Shown here in pieces: positions 1 to 7,328 of a stretch of 18,696 nt of DNA. The position numbers and the translations under genes are program-made. Positions within the stretch are counted from its first letter, which is position 1, and each line of letters starts with the position of its first letter. The notes under the pieces were generated by a model. That model ran no database searches and had not been told where the DNA came from. It worked only from the letters and a program-made list of their open reading frames with translations. Source of the stretch: CAZOHG01 sp964579725 (GTDB taxonomy: Bacteria; Zhuqueibacterota; JdFR-76; BMS3Abin05); contig CAZOHG010000063.1 of NCBI GenBank assembly GCA_964579725.1, forward strand, positions 1-18,696, read 5' to 3'.

Positions 1-1
1 G

Positions 2-1111
2 AAGTTCGGCCTGCCGAAAAAGACCCTTTATCCGTCGCTCAATTTACTGAGACGATCGGTGCTGCGATCCGAGAATCTTTTTGTCAAACTCAATGCTGGC
101 ATTCAGGACAAAAAAGGTGCTTTCTTGGCCACTCTGAAATTGTGGATTGTGAACGAAAACGGCAAACTTTACCCGGCAGATGTTTGGCTGAAAGGACAGA
201 AGTTGCCCGATCCCAAACCGGGAAATCCCTACGTTGTTGAAAAATTGCCTCTCAACCAGGCGCTACCATTGCGGATCGAGCCGATCGGCTATTACAATAT
301 TTTGCGAGAGATTCGCCTTGTGCATCCGGATGAAAATCAAGTCGTTGTGGCCCTAACGCCACGCATTTCATTCGACAAACTGGAAAAGGAACTTCCGCTC
401 TCAAACAGCGGGAGTGTTTTTCGGCCGAACGTGGACAAATTGGTTTTGCTCGAACAGGGAATGAAAATCCCCAAACCATCGGCCCTTTTCGAGGATTTCA
501 ATCGATTTTATTCGTTCAGAGACCTCTATTTCAATCAGGCTTTGGGTGAGTATTTGATTGTAGACGCATTTCAGAACACATTTCGGCCGTACGACGCTTC
601 GGGCGCCAACGTGCCCGGGCCCACTTCGGTTATTGATTTGCCGGATTCAATCGGCACTCTTAATCAACCGGAAGCGGTCGCAACCGATTTGGAGGGTAGA
701 ACCTACATTGCCGATTGGGGAAATCATCGAATCGTTGTTCTAAAAAAAGACGGGTCTTTTTTAAGGCAAATTCGGCACTACAAAAAGGTTGAAAGCGACG
801 GCAGCATTCGGACAAAGTCGTTTTATTTTCCGTCCGGCGTGGCCGTGGAAGACGACGCTTCTGGCATTCGATTTCAAGGGAACACCATTCACCGGCCGGG
901 CTTTATTTATGTGAGCGATTTGTTTGGCATTCACAAAATTGATTCGGCAGGCTTTGAGGTGGATGTCTATTTCCCGCAGCCTTCCGGCCATCCTGCCGAC
1001 CAATTCTCACGGATTTTCGTGGACAATTACGGAGCCAACGCCCGGCTTTTCTTGCGAAAATACGGTAAAGAAGTGATTGAAATTTTCGGCGCCGTGAAAA
1101 GAATTCAATAA
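2..1111 (+). CDS. NHL-repeat / beta-propeller protein, 5'-truncated by window edge
   Basis: The reading frame is open from base 2, so the gene starts upstream; the GTG at 59 is only the first in-window start-like codon. Residues below are numbered from that GTG. Residues ~30-100 look like a beta-rich Ig/PEGA-like segment. Residues ~199-238 form a clear NHL-type blade (NQPEAVATD, then YIADWGNHRIVVL and a DG turn). A less regular blade follows at ~256-297 (FPSGVAVED, then GFIYVSDLFGIHKID). NHL blades build propellers that bind proteins, RNA or sugars, and are common in exported or surface proteins. No signal peptide can be judged because the N-terminus is missing. No catalytic motif was seen and the specific role is unknown. 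The gene ends at a strong terminator and is independent of the downstream genes. The NHL assignment is fairly firm; the function is not. Confidence 0.75.
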   Translation, partial: KFGLPKKTLYPSLNLLRRSVLRSENLFVKLNAGIQDKKGAFLATLKLWIVNENGKLYPADVWLKGQKLPDPKPGNPYVVEKLPLNQALPLRIEPIGYYNILREIRLVHPDENQVVVALTPRISFDKLEKELPLSNSGSVFRPNVDKLVLLEQGMKIPKPSALFEDFNRFYSFRDLYFNQALGEYLIVDAFQNTFRPYDASGANVPGPTSVIDLPDSIGTLNQPEAVATDLEGRTYIADWGNHRIVVLKKDGSFLRQIRHYKKVESDGSIRTKSFYFPSGVAVEDDASGIRFQGNTIHRPGFIYVSDLFGIHKIDSAGFEVDVYFPQPSGHPADQFSRIFVDNYGANARLFLRKYGKEVIEIFGAVKRIQ

Positions 1112-1159
1112 CAACACGATTTTTGGGGTTTGCAGCGTTCTCTCCCAACATTTTTTCAG

Positions 1160-1196
1160 AAAGGACTGCTTTTCGCGCTGAGGCAGTCCTTTTTTC
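1160..1196 (+). terminator. Intrinsic terminator after the NHL-repeat gene
   Basis: A perfect 10-bp stem pairs AAAGGACTGC (1160-1169) with GCAGTCCTTT (1183-1192) around a 13-nt loop. It runs into a T tract at 1190-1196. It lies 48 bp after the stop codon at 1109-1111 and before the next promoter. Confidence 0.9.
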
Positions 1197-1221
1197 TACT
1201 CGATCTTCCGCGACTTTCTCC

Positions 1222-1250
1222 TTGCATCTCCCGTGAATATTTCTTATTCT
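1222..1250 (+). promoter_or_regulatory. Sigma70-like promoter for the RNA methyltransferase pair
   Basis: TTGCAT (1222-1227) and TATTCT (1245-1250) are separated by exactly 17 bp. They lie between the preceding terminator and the GTG at 1279. The predicted transcript would start near 1257, leaving a leader of about 20 nt with no obvious Shine-Dalgarno sequence. Confidence 0.5.
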
Positions 1251-1278
1251 AATAGCTGAATAATCGCCGTTTGGGTGT

Positions 1279-2709
1279 GTGCGATTTTTGAAAAAAATAA
1301 AAAGGGCGAACCGCTTGCGTAAGGGTGAGGAAATTACGCTTCACATTGAAGACGTTGCGTACGGAGGATTGGGCGTTGCCCGGGTCGAAGGGATGGTTGT
1401 TTTTGTCGAGAAGGGACTCCCCGGCCAGGTGGTGCGTGCCCGAATCGTGAGGAAAAAATCCGATTATTGTACCGCTCGAATAGTGGACGTGCTTCAACCT
1501 GCACCGTACGAGGTGCCGCCCCGTTGTGAGCATTTCGGGGTGTGCGGAGGGTGCAAGTGGCAACATGTGGATTATTCTCAACAATTGCGTTTTAAACAGG
1601 CCATTGTGGAAGACAGCCTAATGCGCCTTGGAGGTTTCGGTGACCTTTCCGTTGAATCCACGCTGCCCTCCCCGGATGTTTTTTTCTACCGAAATAAAAT
1701 GGAATTTTCCTTTTCGGACAGACGCTGGCTGCTTTCCGAAGAAAAAGAGGAAAAGCCGAAAGAGTTTGCGCTGGGACTTCACGTCCCGAAGCGTTTTGAC
1801 AAGATTGTGGACATCGATGCCTGCTACCTTCAATCTGCTGAAAGTAATGTGATTTTAAATCTGGTGAAGGAATTTGCGCGGGAATCGGGTCAGGTGCCCT
1901 GGAGTGCCACGGCGCACACGGGTTTTTGGCGTCATTTGGTGGTGCGGGAAGGCAAACACACCGGACAAAGAATGGTGAATCTTGTGACGTCCGAGATAAA
2001 CAAACCTCTCATGAAAGCATTGGCCGAGAAATTGCGATCGAGCGGTGTGCCCGTAACCGGTGTGGTCAACAATATTAATCGCTCGGTAGGAAGCACGGCT
2101 TTCGGCGAGGAGGAATGGACGGTTTGGGGAAGTCCCACCATCGAGGAGAAATTGGGGGAGTACACCTTTCGGATTTCCGCCAACTCGTTTTTTCAGACGA
2201 ACACCCGCCAGGCAGAGCGGTTATACGACACCGTGATGGATTTTGCCGATTTTGCCGGAAACGAAATTGTGTACGATTTGTACAGCGGAACCGGCACGAT
2301 TTCCATTTACATTTCGGATAAAGTACGGCAGGTTTTGGGGATCGAAGTAATCGAATCGGCTGTGAAGGACGCGCGGCTGAACAAAGAAAAAAATCGGGTG
2401 GAAAATGTGGAATTTGTTTTGGGGGATGTCAAGGACGAAATGAACCGCGTGGCGGAAATCCTGACTGTGGTGGGACGACCGGATGTGCTGATTGTAGACC
2501 CCCCGCGAGCGGGTCTGCACCCGAAATCGGTGAAGAGAATAGCGGAAATCGCCCCCGATAAAATTGTCTACGTGTCGTGCAATCCCACCACGCTGGCTCG
2601 CGACGCAGCCGAATGGAAAAATCGCTACCAACTGAAACGGGTGCGTCCCGTGGACATGTTTCCGCACACCTACCACATTGAAACAGTGGCGCTTTTGGAG
2701 AAGAAATAG
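1279..2709 (+). CDS. rlmD: 23S rRNA (uracil-5-)-methyltransferase, RlmD/RumA (TrmA) family
   Basis: SAM-dependent enzyme predicted to make 5-methyluridine in 23S rRNA in the cytoplasm. A TRAM RNA-binding domain spans residues ~13-72. Cysteines C83-x5-C89-x2-C92 plus C182 match the [4Fe-4S] set of RlmD-type enzymes. The methyltransferase core shows FFQTN (~304-308), the SAM motif YDLYSGTGT (~332-340), DPPRAG (407-412), nucleophile C434 in SCNPTTLARD, and the C-terminal HIETV with E468 as likely base. The length of 476 aa is normal. The start is uncertain: the frame is closed by TAA at 1261-1263, GTG 1279 is the first start codon and lacks a visible ribosome site, and TTG 1288 is an alternative. 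The exact target (U1939, U747 or both) cannot be decided here. A 2-bp gap to the next methyltransferase indicates one operon. Confidence 0.9.
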   Translation: MRFLKKIKRANRLRKGEEITLHIEDVAYGGLGVARVEGMVVFVEKGLPGQVVRARIVRKKSDYCTARIVDVLQPAPYEVPPRCEHFGVCGGCKWQHVDYSQQLRFKQAIVEDSLMRLGGFGDLSVESTLPSPDVFFYRNKMEFSFSDRRWLLSEEKEEKPKEFALGLHVPKRFDKIVDIDACYLQSAESNVILNLVKEFARESGQVPWSATAHTGFWRHLVVREGKHTGQRMVNLVTSEINKPLMKALAEKLRSSGVPVTGVVNNINRSVGSTAFGEEEWTVWGSPTIEEKLGEYTFRISANSFFQTNTRQAERLYDTVMDFADFAGNEIVYDLYSGTGTISIYISDKVRQVLGIEVIESAVKDARLNKEKNRVENVEFVLGDVKDEMNRVAEILTVVGRPDVLIVDPPRAGLHPKSVKRIAEIAPDKIVYVSCNPTTLARDAAEWKNRYQLKRVRPVDMFPHTYHIETVALLEKK

Positions 2710-2711
2710 CC

Positions 2712-3269
2712 GTGCGTAAATTGCGTTTCGAAGAAATTAAATCCACCCGACCCTCCCTTGAGCAAATTGAACGGGAGGGACGGTTCCCAATTTGGGTCAT
2801 TGCGGAAAATATTCGCAGTCTTTTCAATGTGGGGTCCATTTTCCGTACTTCCGACGCTGCACGTGTTCGGAAGCTCCTGCTTACCGGGTTTACGGGGCGC
2901 CCTCCGCGAAATGAAATTTCCAAAACGGCTTTGGGGGCTGAACACTCTGTTCCCTGGGCGTACGCACCCAGAACTGTGGACGTTGTAGAGGAATTAAAAG
3001 AAACGGGAGTGAAAATCGTGGTGTTAGAACACACAGATGACAGCCGTGATTTTAAAGCGGTGTCCTACAACTTCCCGCTGGCCCTTGTTCTCGGGAACGA
3101 GGTAGACGGCGTTTCCGACGAGGTAATTGCGATGGCGGACCAGGCCATTGAAATTCCCATGTTTGGCGTGAAACAATCGCTAAACGTTTCGGTAGCCTAC
3201 GGAATTGCCGTTTATGAAATTCTCGGCCAATTTTTAAGAGGGAAAACACTCCGGAAAGCGGAAAATTAA
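2712..3269 (+). CDS. TrmH/SpoU-family RNA 2'-O-methyltransferase
   Basis: SPOUT-class enzyme expected to methylate a ribose 2'-OH in tRNA or rRNA. All three SpoU motifs are present. Motif 1 is NIRSLFNVGSIFRT (33-46), with the catalytic Arg of the family. Motif 2 is ALVLGNEVDGVS (~124-135). Motif 3 is IPMFGVKQSLNVSVA (~148-162), which forms the SAM-binding knot. The 185-aa length fits a compact SpoU enzyme without an N-terminal substrate domain. GTG start at 2712, 2 bp after the previous stop; GGAG at 2697-2700, inside the end of that gene, serves as ribosome site. Together with the upstream m5U methyltransferase it forms a small RNA-modification operon. The substrate (tRNA position 18/34, or rRNA) cannot be told from sequence alone. 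Confidence 0.88.
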   Translation: MRKLRFEEIKSTRPSLEQIEREGRFPIWVIAENIRSLFNVGSIFRTSDAARVRKLLLTGFTGRPPRNEISKTALGAEHSVPWAYAPRTVDVVEELKETGVKIVVLEHTDDSRDFKAVSYNFPLALVLGNEVDGVSDEVIAMADQAIEIPMFGVKQSLNVSVAYGIAVYEILGQFLRGKTLRKAEN

Positions 3270-3276
3270 AAGAATC

Positions 3277-3315
3277 GCAAAAAGACTTTTATTTTTTGCA
3301 GTCATTTTGTATATT
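3277..3315 (+). promoter_or_regulatory. A/T-rich inverted repeat and promoter-like -10 upstream of the dehydrogenase gene
   Basis: GCAAAAA (3277-3283) can pair with TTTTTGC (3293-3299) right after the SpoU stop. This is a weak A/T hairpin that may act as a poor terminator. It is followed by TTTTGTATATTG, whose TATATT at 3310-3315 resembles a -10 element; no convincing -35 is seen 17 bp upstream. Best read as the start region of the next gene. Confidence 0.25.
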
Positions 3316-3383
3316 GAACGCAATTCAATCCGTGCCGTTGCGCCGGAACTACGAAAAGATCAAACAAAAATAGAGGAGTAAAA

Positions 3384-4388
3384 ATGGATTCGAAAACCCT
3401 CCGTGTTGTTCAATTTGGTCTGGGGCCGATTGGACAGGCGAGCGCTAAATTGGCCGTGGAAAGAAGCCAAATGAAATTGGTGGGCGCTATTGACATCGAT
3501 CCGGAAAAAGTGGGCAAAGATGTGGGCGAGGTGGTCGGTTTGGGGACGAAAACCGGCATTTCGGTTTCGGCCGACGCTGAGAAAACCCTGGCCGAGGCGA
3601 AACCGGACATCGTTTTACACACCACCCGTTCATTTGTACCGGATGTGTTTCCGCAATTTGAGGCCATTCTTTCCGCCGGAGTAAACGTGGTGTCGTCCAC
3701 GGAAGAGTTACTTTTTCCTCAATTGAAAAATCCCGATCTGGCCAGGCAGTTGGATCTTTTGGCTCGGTCGAACAACGCGACGATTTTGGGAACCGGCGTG
3801 AACCCCGGTTACGTTTTGGACACACTGGTTCTTATGGCAACAGGTGTTTGTACGGACGTTACGCGCATTCGAGCCGAACGCGTGGTGGACGCTTCCGAGC
3901 GTCGATTGCCGCTTCAAAAAAAGGTGGGCGCCGGCATGACGCCCGATGAATTTAAAGCATTAGTTGCTGCCGGGAAATTAGGTCACATCGGCATGAAAGA
4001 ATCGGTGGCGCTTATTGCCTACGGTCTAAACTGGACATTGAGCGACATTCAGGAAGAAATCGAACCGGTTCTGGCCGACGAAACGGCCACCACGCCCTTT
4101 TTGACGGTTCCCAAAGGAATGGTTGCCGGCATTCACAATGTGGGGCGCGGTTTTGTGGACGGGGAAGAACGCATTACCCTTGACCTAAAAATGTACGTCG
4201 GTGCTAAAAATCCGCACGATGGCGTGCATTTGGACAGCGTTCCACCCATTCACCTTGAAATTACAAACGGTACCATGGGCGATATTGCCACGGTGGCCAT
4301 GCTTCACAATATGGCGCCTCTGGTGGTACAAGCGGACCCCGGGCTGAAAACCATGGCCGACATGCCTGTTCCCCGAGTGTTTCTGTAA
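3384..4388 (+). CDS. NAD(P)-dependent dehydrogenase, DapB-like / 2,4-diaminopentanoate dehydrogenase family
   Basis: Cytoplasmic oxidoreductase. The N-terminal Rossmann fold has FGLGPIG (11-17) and an acidic second-strand end, AIDIDPEKVGKDVGE (~35-49). TRSFVPD at 81-87 and GTGVNPGYVLD at 136-146 are typical of the dihydrodipicolinate-reductase-like family that includes 2,4-diaminopentanoate dehydrogenase of ornithine fermentation. VVDASERR (~167-174) is also characteristic. A true DapB is about 270 aa; at 334 aa this fits the longer diaminopentanoate-dehydrogenase type. ATG start with GAGGAG at 3373-3378. The gene stands alone, with no ornithine aminomutase or thiolase genes nearby, so the substrate is unproven. 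Related proteins of unknown substrate are an equal alternative. Confidence 0.75.
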   Translation: MDSKTLRVVQFGLGPIGQASAKLAVERSQMKLVGAIDIDPEKVGKDVGEVVGLGTKTGISVSADAEKTLAEAKPDIVLHTTRSFVPDVFPQFEAILSAGVNVVSSTEELLFPQLKNPDLARQLDLLARSNNATILGTGVNPGYVLDTLVLMATGVCTDVTRIRAERVVDASERRLPLQKKVGAGMTPDEFKALVAAGKLGHIGMKESVALIAYGLNWTLSDIQEEIEPVLADETATTPFLTVPKGMVAGIHNVGRGFVDGEERITLDLKMYVGAKNPHDGVHLDSVPPIHLEITNGTMGDIATVAMLHNMAPLVVQADPGLKTMADMPVPRVFL

Positions 4389-4529
4389 GAGGCTCATTGG
4401 AGATTCGCGAAGGGACGTCCGTTTTTCTGCTTTATTTGGGTGGGAAGTGGCCGTGCCAGGCGCAATTTTAGAAAACTTTTCAACGATTTTGTGCGTCTAA
4501 TTTTTAACGAGATTTGCGATCCGTGGACA

Positions 4530-4559
4530 CCCCGATTTTTCGACGGGGAGAAAAAATCG
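4530..4559 (+). promoter_or_regulatory. Two mutually exclusive hairpins just upstream of the PDZ gene ribosome site
   Basis: CCCCG (4530-4534) can pair with CGGGG (4544-4548). Alternatively CGATTTTT (4533-4540) can pair with AAAAATCG (4552-4559). The two pairings share bases, so only one can form at a time. The second ends five bases before GGAGG at 4564-4568, the ribosome site of the GTG at 4576. A regulatory role is inference only. Confidence 0.3.
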
Positions 4560-4575
4560 AATTGGAGGAAAGCAA

Positions 4576-5598
4576 GTGCAGGCGTACAAAATCAACTTAT
4601 TTTTTCTAACCATTCTTTTTGGGATTGGTTTGCTCCCGACCCATTCGGGTGCCGCGTGGCATAGGGATTTTAACCGGAACGTTTGGAACCGTCCCTTTTT
4701 GGGGGTTGTGGTGCGGGATGTCCCGCGGCGCTTTCAAGCGCGCTATCGATTGAAATACCACGAAGGCGTTTGGGTTGTCCGTGTCGAAACAGGCAGTCCG
4801 GCGGACACGGCGGGTATTCTCGAGGGCGATATTATTTTGCGCCTCAATCACAAACCAATTTGGGGAAGTGACGATTTTGTCCGAAAAATTCGGCGCTACA
4901 AACCGGGTGATGAAATTCAATTGGACATTTTGGAAAATGGTGCACACTGGCAGGCCCGTGTGCGCCTAACTTGTGCACCGCAAGAGTGGGCATTTTCCCT
5001 CCGTTTTCCCAATTGGGAATTCACGGAAAAGCCCTGGTTAGGGGTAAAATTACAGGTGTTGGACGAGGACCTGGCCCGCTATTTCGGGGTCAACCCTGCT
5101 GACGGGGTGCTGATTGTGTCGGTAGAACGACACAGTCCCGCCCAGAAGGCCGGACTCAAATCTGGGGACATCTTGAATGCCATTGAAGGTCGACCTGTGG
5201 AAACGCCCGAAGATGTGGAAGAGGTGCTGGCCGATTTGGTGCCGGGTGAAAAAATAACCTTGAAAATCCTGCGGAACGGTCGCTCTAAACGAGTTAAGGT
5301 GCGCCTGGCACGGGCTCCGCAGAGGGCGCGTCAACGGTTCTTTTGGTTTAAGTGGCCGCATTTTTACACGAAGCCCCGCTTTTGGGATGACCCGCAGCAG
5401 TGGTTGTATTTTCAGCAAGAGCGTTTCGGCGGAAAATTGAACCGTTTGCGTGCCGAGGTACTAAGCCGAACAGCCAGATGGCAACAGGATTTGACAAGCA
5501 AAATTCGGAAATGGCGTTCGCTGGTAACGAACCGATTGGTCAATGAATTTAGAAAAGCAGAACAAATCAAAAGAAATTTCCATTGGGCTTCAGGTTAA
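4576..5598 (+). CDS. Exported protein with two PDZ domains and no protease domain
   Basis: A signal peptide is visible at residues ~1-27 (short basic start, hydrophobic NLFFLTILFGIGLLP, then HSGAA), so the protein should enter the periplasm. PDZ1 covers ~40-132 (FLGVVV, SPADTAGILEGDIIL, KPGDEI) and PDZ2 ~153-245 (WLGVKL, SPAQKAGLKSGDIL, VPGEKI). Both carry the HtrA/DegP-type core, but there is no trypsin-like domain with a His-Asp-Ser triad. Residues 246-340 are basic and aromatic, then helical. PDZ domains bind C-termini or exposed tails, so an adaptor or sensor role in envelope quality control is plausible but inferred. GTG start at 4576 with GGAGG at 4564-4568, spacing 7. It heads a compact plus-strand run, and its end overlaps the next gene by 56 bp. 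Confidence 0.85.
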   Translation: MQAYKINLFFLTILFGIGLLPTHSGAAWHRDFNRNVWNRPFLGVVVRDVPRRFQARYRLKYHEGVWVVRVETGSPADTAGILEGDIILRLNHKPIWGSDDFVRKIRRYKPGDEIQLDILENGAHWQARVRLTCAPQEWAFSLRFPNWEFTEKPWLGVKLQVLDEDLARYFGVNPADGVLIVSVERHSPAQKAGLKSGDILNAIEGRPVETPEDVEEVLADLVPGEKITLKILRNGRSKRVKVRLARAPQRARQRFFWFKWPHFYTKPRFWDDPQQWLYFQQERFGGKLNRLRAEVLSRTARWQQDLTSKIRKWRSLVTNRLVNEFRKAEQIKRNFHWASG

Positions 5599-6421
5599 GG
5601 GGCTGTGGCGGCTCCTTCGCCCGGTCAATGTCCTGATTGGCGCTCTTTCCATTGGATTGGGTGCCGTGGTAACCGGGACACTTTCTCCTCTTCGAAACGT
5701 TCTTCTGGCTTGTCTTTCCGGTGGCGTGATTACCGGCGCGGCCAACGCTATTAACGATTACTTTGACATCGAAATTGACCGAATTAACAAGCCGACGCGC
5801 CCACTTCCTGCTCAAATTGTGACGCCTTCGGGTGCGCTAACGTGGTCGGTTTTCCTCTTCGGTTTGGGAATCGCCCTCAGTTTACTCATTAATGGGGCGG
5901 CTCTCGGAATTGCGGCCACCGCATCGTTCTTGCTCTTTTTGTACAGTTGGCGTTTCAAACGCCTGCCTCTGGTGGGGAATGCAACGGTCAGTTTGGTCTC
6001 GGGCCTGGCATTTGTGTACGGGGGTGTTGCCGTGGGACGGTTCGGAGCCTCCCTTGTTCCAGCCGCATTTGCTTTTCTTTTTCACTTTGGCCGGGAGGTT
6101 CTCAAAGACATCGAAGACATCTCCGGCGATCGTGCCAACGCCGCCAGAACCTTTCCGATTTGTTGCGGCGTCAATGCCGCTCGAATTTTGATTTCAAGTG
6201 TTTTTGTTCTCTTGATTGGAGTGACCGCTTTGCCTTATTTTTTAAATATTTACAACAAGTTCTATTTTGCTTTGGTTGTAACGGGCGTGGACGCCTATTT
6301 GTTGTACGTCATTTGGGCGATCTGGAAAAGTACCGAACCTCACCACTTGCACAAATTGAGTACCGGCTTGAAGCTCGATATGCTCGTCGGACTGCTGTCA
6401 ATTTGGATTGGCATTCACTGA
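5543..6421 (+). CDS. UbiA-family prenyltransferase, DGGGP-synthase-like
   Basis: Multi-spanning inner-membrane enzyme transferring a polyprenyl chain. The first Asp-rich motif is NDYFDIEID (71-79), followed by RINKPTRPLP. The second is DIEDISGD (189-196), followed by AARTFPI. These are the Mg-diphosphate binding motifs of UbiA. The KPTRPLP run and overall spacing look more like archaeal geranylgeranylglyceryl-phosphate geranylgeranyltransferases and chlorophyll synthase than UbiA or MenA proper. Length of 292 aa and about eight hydrophobic segments are normal. No quinone-biosynthesis gene is nearby. ATG 5543 lies inside the preceding PDZ gene (56-bp overlap) and has no clear ribosome site, so the true start is uncertain; translational coupling is likely. 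Family assignment is firm; substrate is inferred. Confidence 0.85.
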   Translation: MNLEKQNKSKEISIGLQVKGLWRLLRPVNVLIGALSIGLGAVVTGTLSPLRNVLLACLSGGVITGAANAINDYFDIEIDRINKPTRPLPAQIVTPSGALTWSVFLFGLGIALSLLINGAALGIAATASFLLFLYSWRFKRLPLVGNATVSLVSGLAFVYGGVAVGRFGASLVPAAFAFLFHFGREVLKDIEDISGDRANAARTFPICCGVNAARILISSVFVLLIGVTALPYFLNIYNKFYFALVVTGVDAYLLYVIWAIWKSTEPHHLHKLSTGLKLDMLVGLLSIWIGIH

Positions 6422-6455
6422 CTCCGTGGATTTTTAGAATGAGGAGAAACCTTTT

Positions 6456-6776
6456 TTGAAGAAAGATTTGAGCAAAAGGGCCCAAAAAGACGGCGGTAGA
6501 ATCGGCCCCGTGCAGGCTAAAACAGATTGGATTTTTGTGACCCTCGGAGGGGTAGTGTTTCTCTTGGCGCTTTTTAATCTTTTTGTGGCACTTGACCCCT
6601 ACGGCGCCGTGCTCTTTGTGGCTTTGGGACTGCTTTTCTTCGAATTGAGCGCTAAAATGACCCTTAAAAATCGGTTTGGCCGCCAGGGTGAGCGGTTTCT
6701 TTTTCTTCTTGCGGCTCTTTTGGTCGTGGCTACCGGTTTTCTAAAAATGCTTGCCCAATTGGGGTTGGTCGGTTGA
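6456..6776 (+). CDS. Small three-helix membrane protein of unknown function
   Basis: I do not recognise a family. The 106-aa product begins with a basic, soluble 22-residue tail (KKDLSKRAQKDGGR). Hydrophobic segments lie at ~25-45, ~49-64 and ~79-100, with a basic loop KNRFGRQGER at ~71-80. It is therefore an inner-membrane protein with no visible enzymatic motif. The TTG start at 6456 is supported by GAGGAG at 6441-6446, spacing 9. It sits 34 bp after the UbiA gene and 38 bp before dtd, on the same strand, so it is very likely co-transcribed. The conserved reading frame, ribosome site and operon position make it a real gene rather than a chance frame. Confidence 0.7.
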   Translation: MKKDLSKRAQKDGGRIGPVQAKTDWIFVTLGGVVFLLALFNLFVALDPYGAVLFVALGLLFFELSAKMTLKNRFGRQGERFLFLLAALLVVATGFLKMLAQLGLVG

Positions 6777-6814
6777 GATAATTTTGTGGAAGTGTTTGTA
6801 CAAAGGAAACACAC

Positions 6815-7300
6815 ATGCGAGTCCTGTTGCAGCGGGTCACGGAAGCCTCGGTTTCCGTGGAGGGAGAAAAAGTCGGTGAAATCGGAAAGGGTCTTGTCCT
6901 TTTGGTGGGGATTAAAAACGGAGACACGGAAGAAGACGCCCGCTATTTGGCGAATAAATGCCTCCAATTGCGGATTTTTGAGGATGAATTTGGGAAAATG
7001 AACATCTCGGCCCTGGAAACGAGGGCCGACATTCTGGCCGTTTCCCAATTTACGCTGTACGCCAATACCCGCAAGGGACGCCGTCCGAGTTTTGTAGAGG
7101 CTGCACCGCCGGAAAAATCCCGCCCCCTTTTCGATTATTTTGTGGCTTTGTTGAAAAGGAGTGGCTTGAAGGTAGCCACCGGAATTTTTGGGGCGAATAT
7201 GTCGGTTCGCATTTTTAATGACGGACCGGTCACCATTTGGTTGGACAGCACCGACCGTCTGAAACCGCGAAAAGGTTCTCGCGTGGAGAACAAGCATTGA
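6815..7300 (+). CDS. dtd: D-aminoacyl-tRNA deacylase
   Basis: Hydrolyses D-amino acids (and glycine) wrongly attached to tRNA, a chirality proofreading step in translation; cytoplasmic homodimer. The hallmark SQFTLYA is at 77-83. The Gly-cisPro region is NDGPVTIWLDS at 135-145, where most homologues have LLLDS or similar, so IW is a mild variation. The N-terminus MRVLLQRVTEASV is canonical. At 161 aa it is slightly longer than the usual 145-150 because of a basic C-terminal tail after LDSTDRLK. ATG start at 6815 with AAAGGA about 7 bp upstream. It lies between the small membrane protein gene and maf in a quality-control-flavoured operon. Confidence 0.95.
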   Translation: MRVLLQRVTEASVSVEGEKVGEIGKGLVLLVGIKNGDTEEDARYLANKCLQLRIFEDEFGKMNISALETRADILAVSQFTLYANTRKGRRPSFVEAAPPEKSRPLFDYFVALLKRSGLKVATGIFGANMSVRIFNDGPVTIWLDSTDRLKPRKGSRVENKH

Positions 7301-7328
7301 AAACTAAAGATTTAGATGAAATCGACCG

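Noticed and set aside
3384..4388. Assignment of the dehydrogenase as true dihydrodipicolinate reductase (dapB)
   Set aside because: About 60 residues too long, and it carries the GTGVNPGYVLD / VVDASERR pattern of the diaminopentanoate-dehydrogenase-like group rather than the DapB catalytic His-His region.
4576..5598. Reading the PDZ protein as a DegP/HtrA protease
   Set aside because: The mature protein goes straight from the signal peptide to PDZ1; there is no room for a trypsin-like domain and no GNSGG-type motif.
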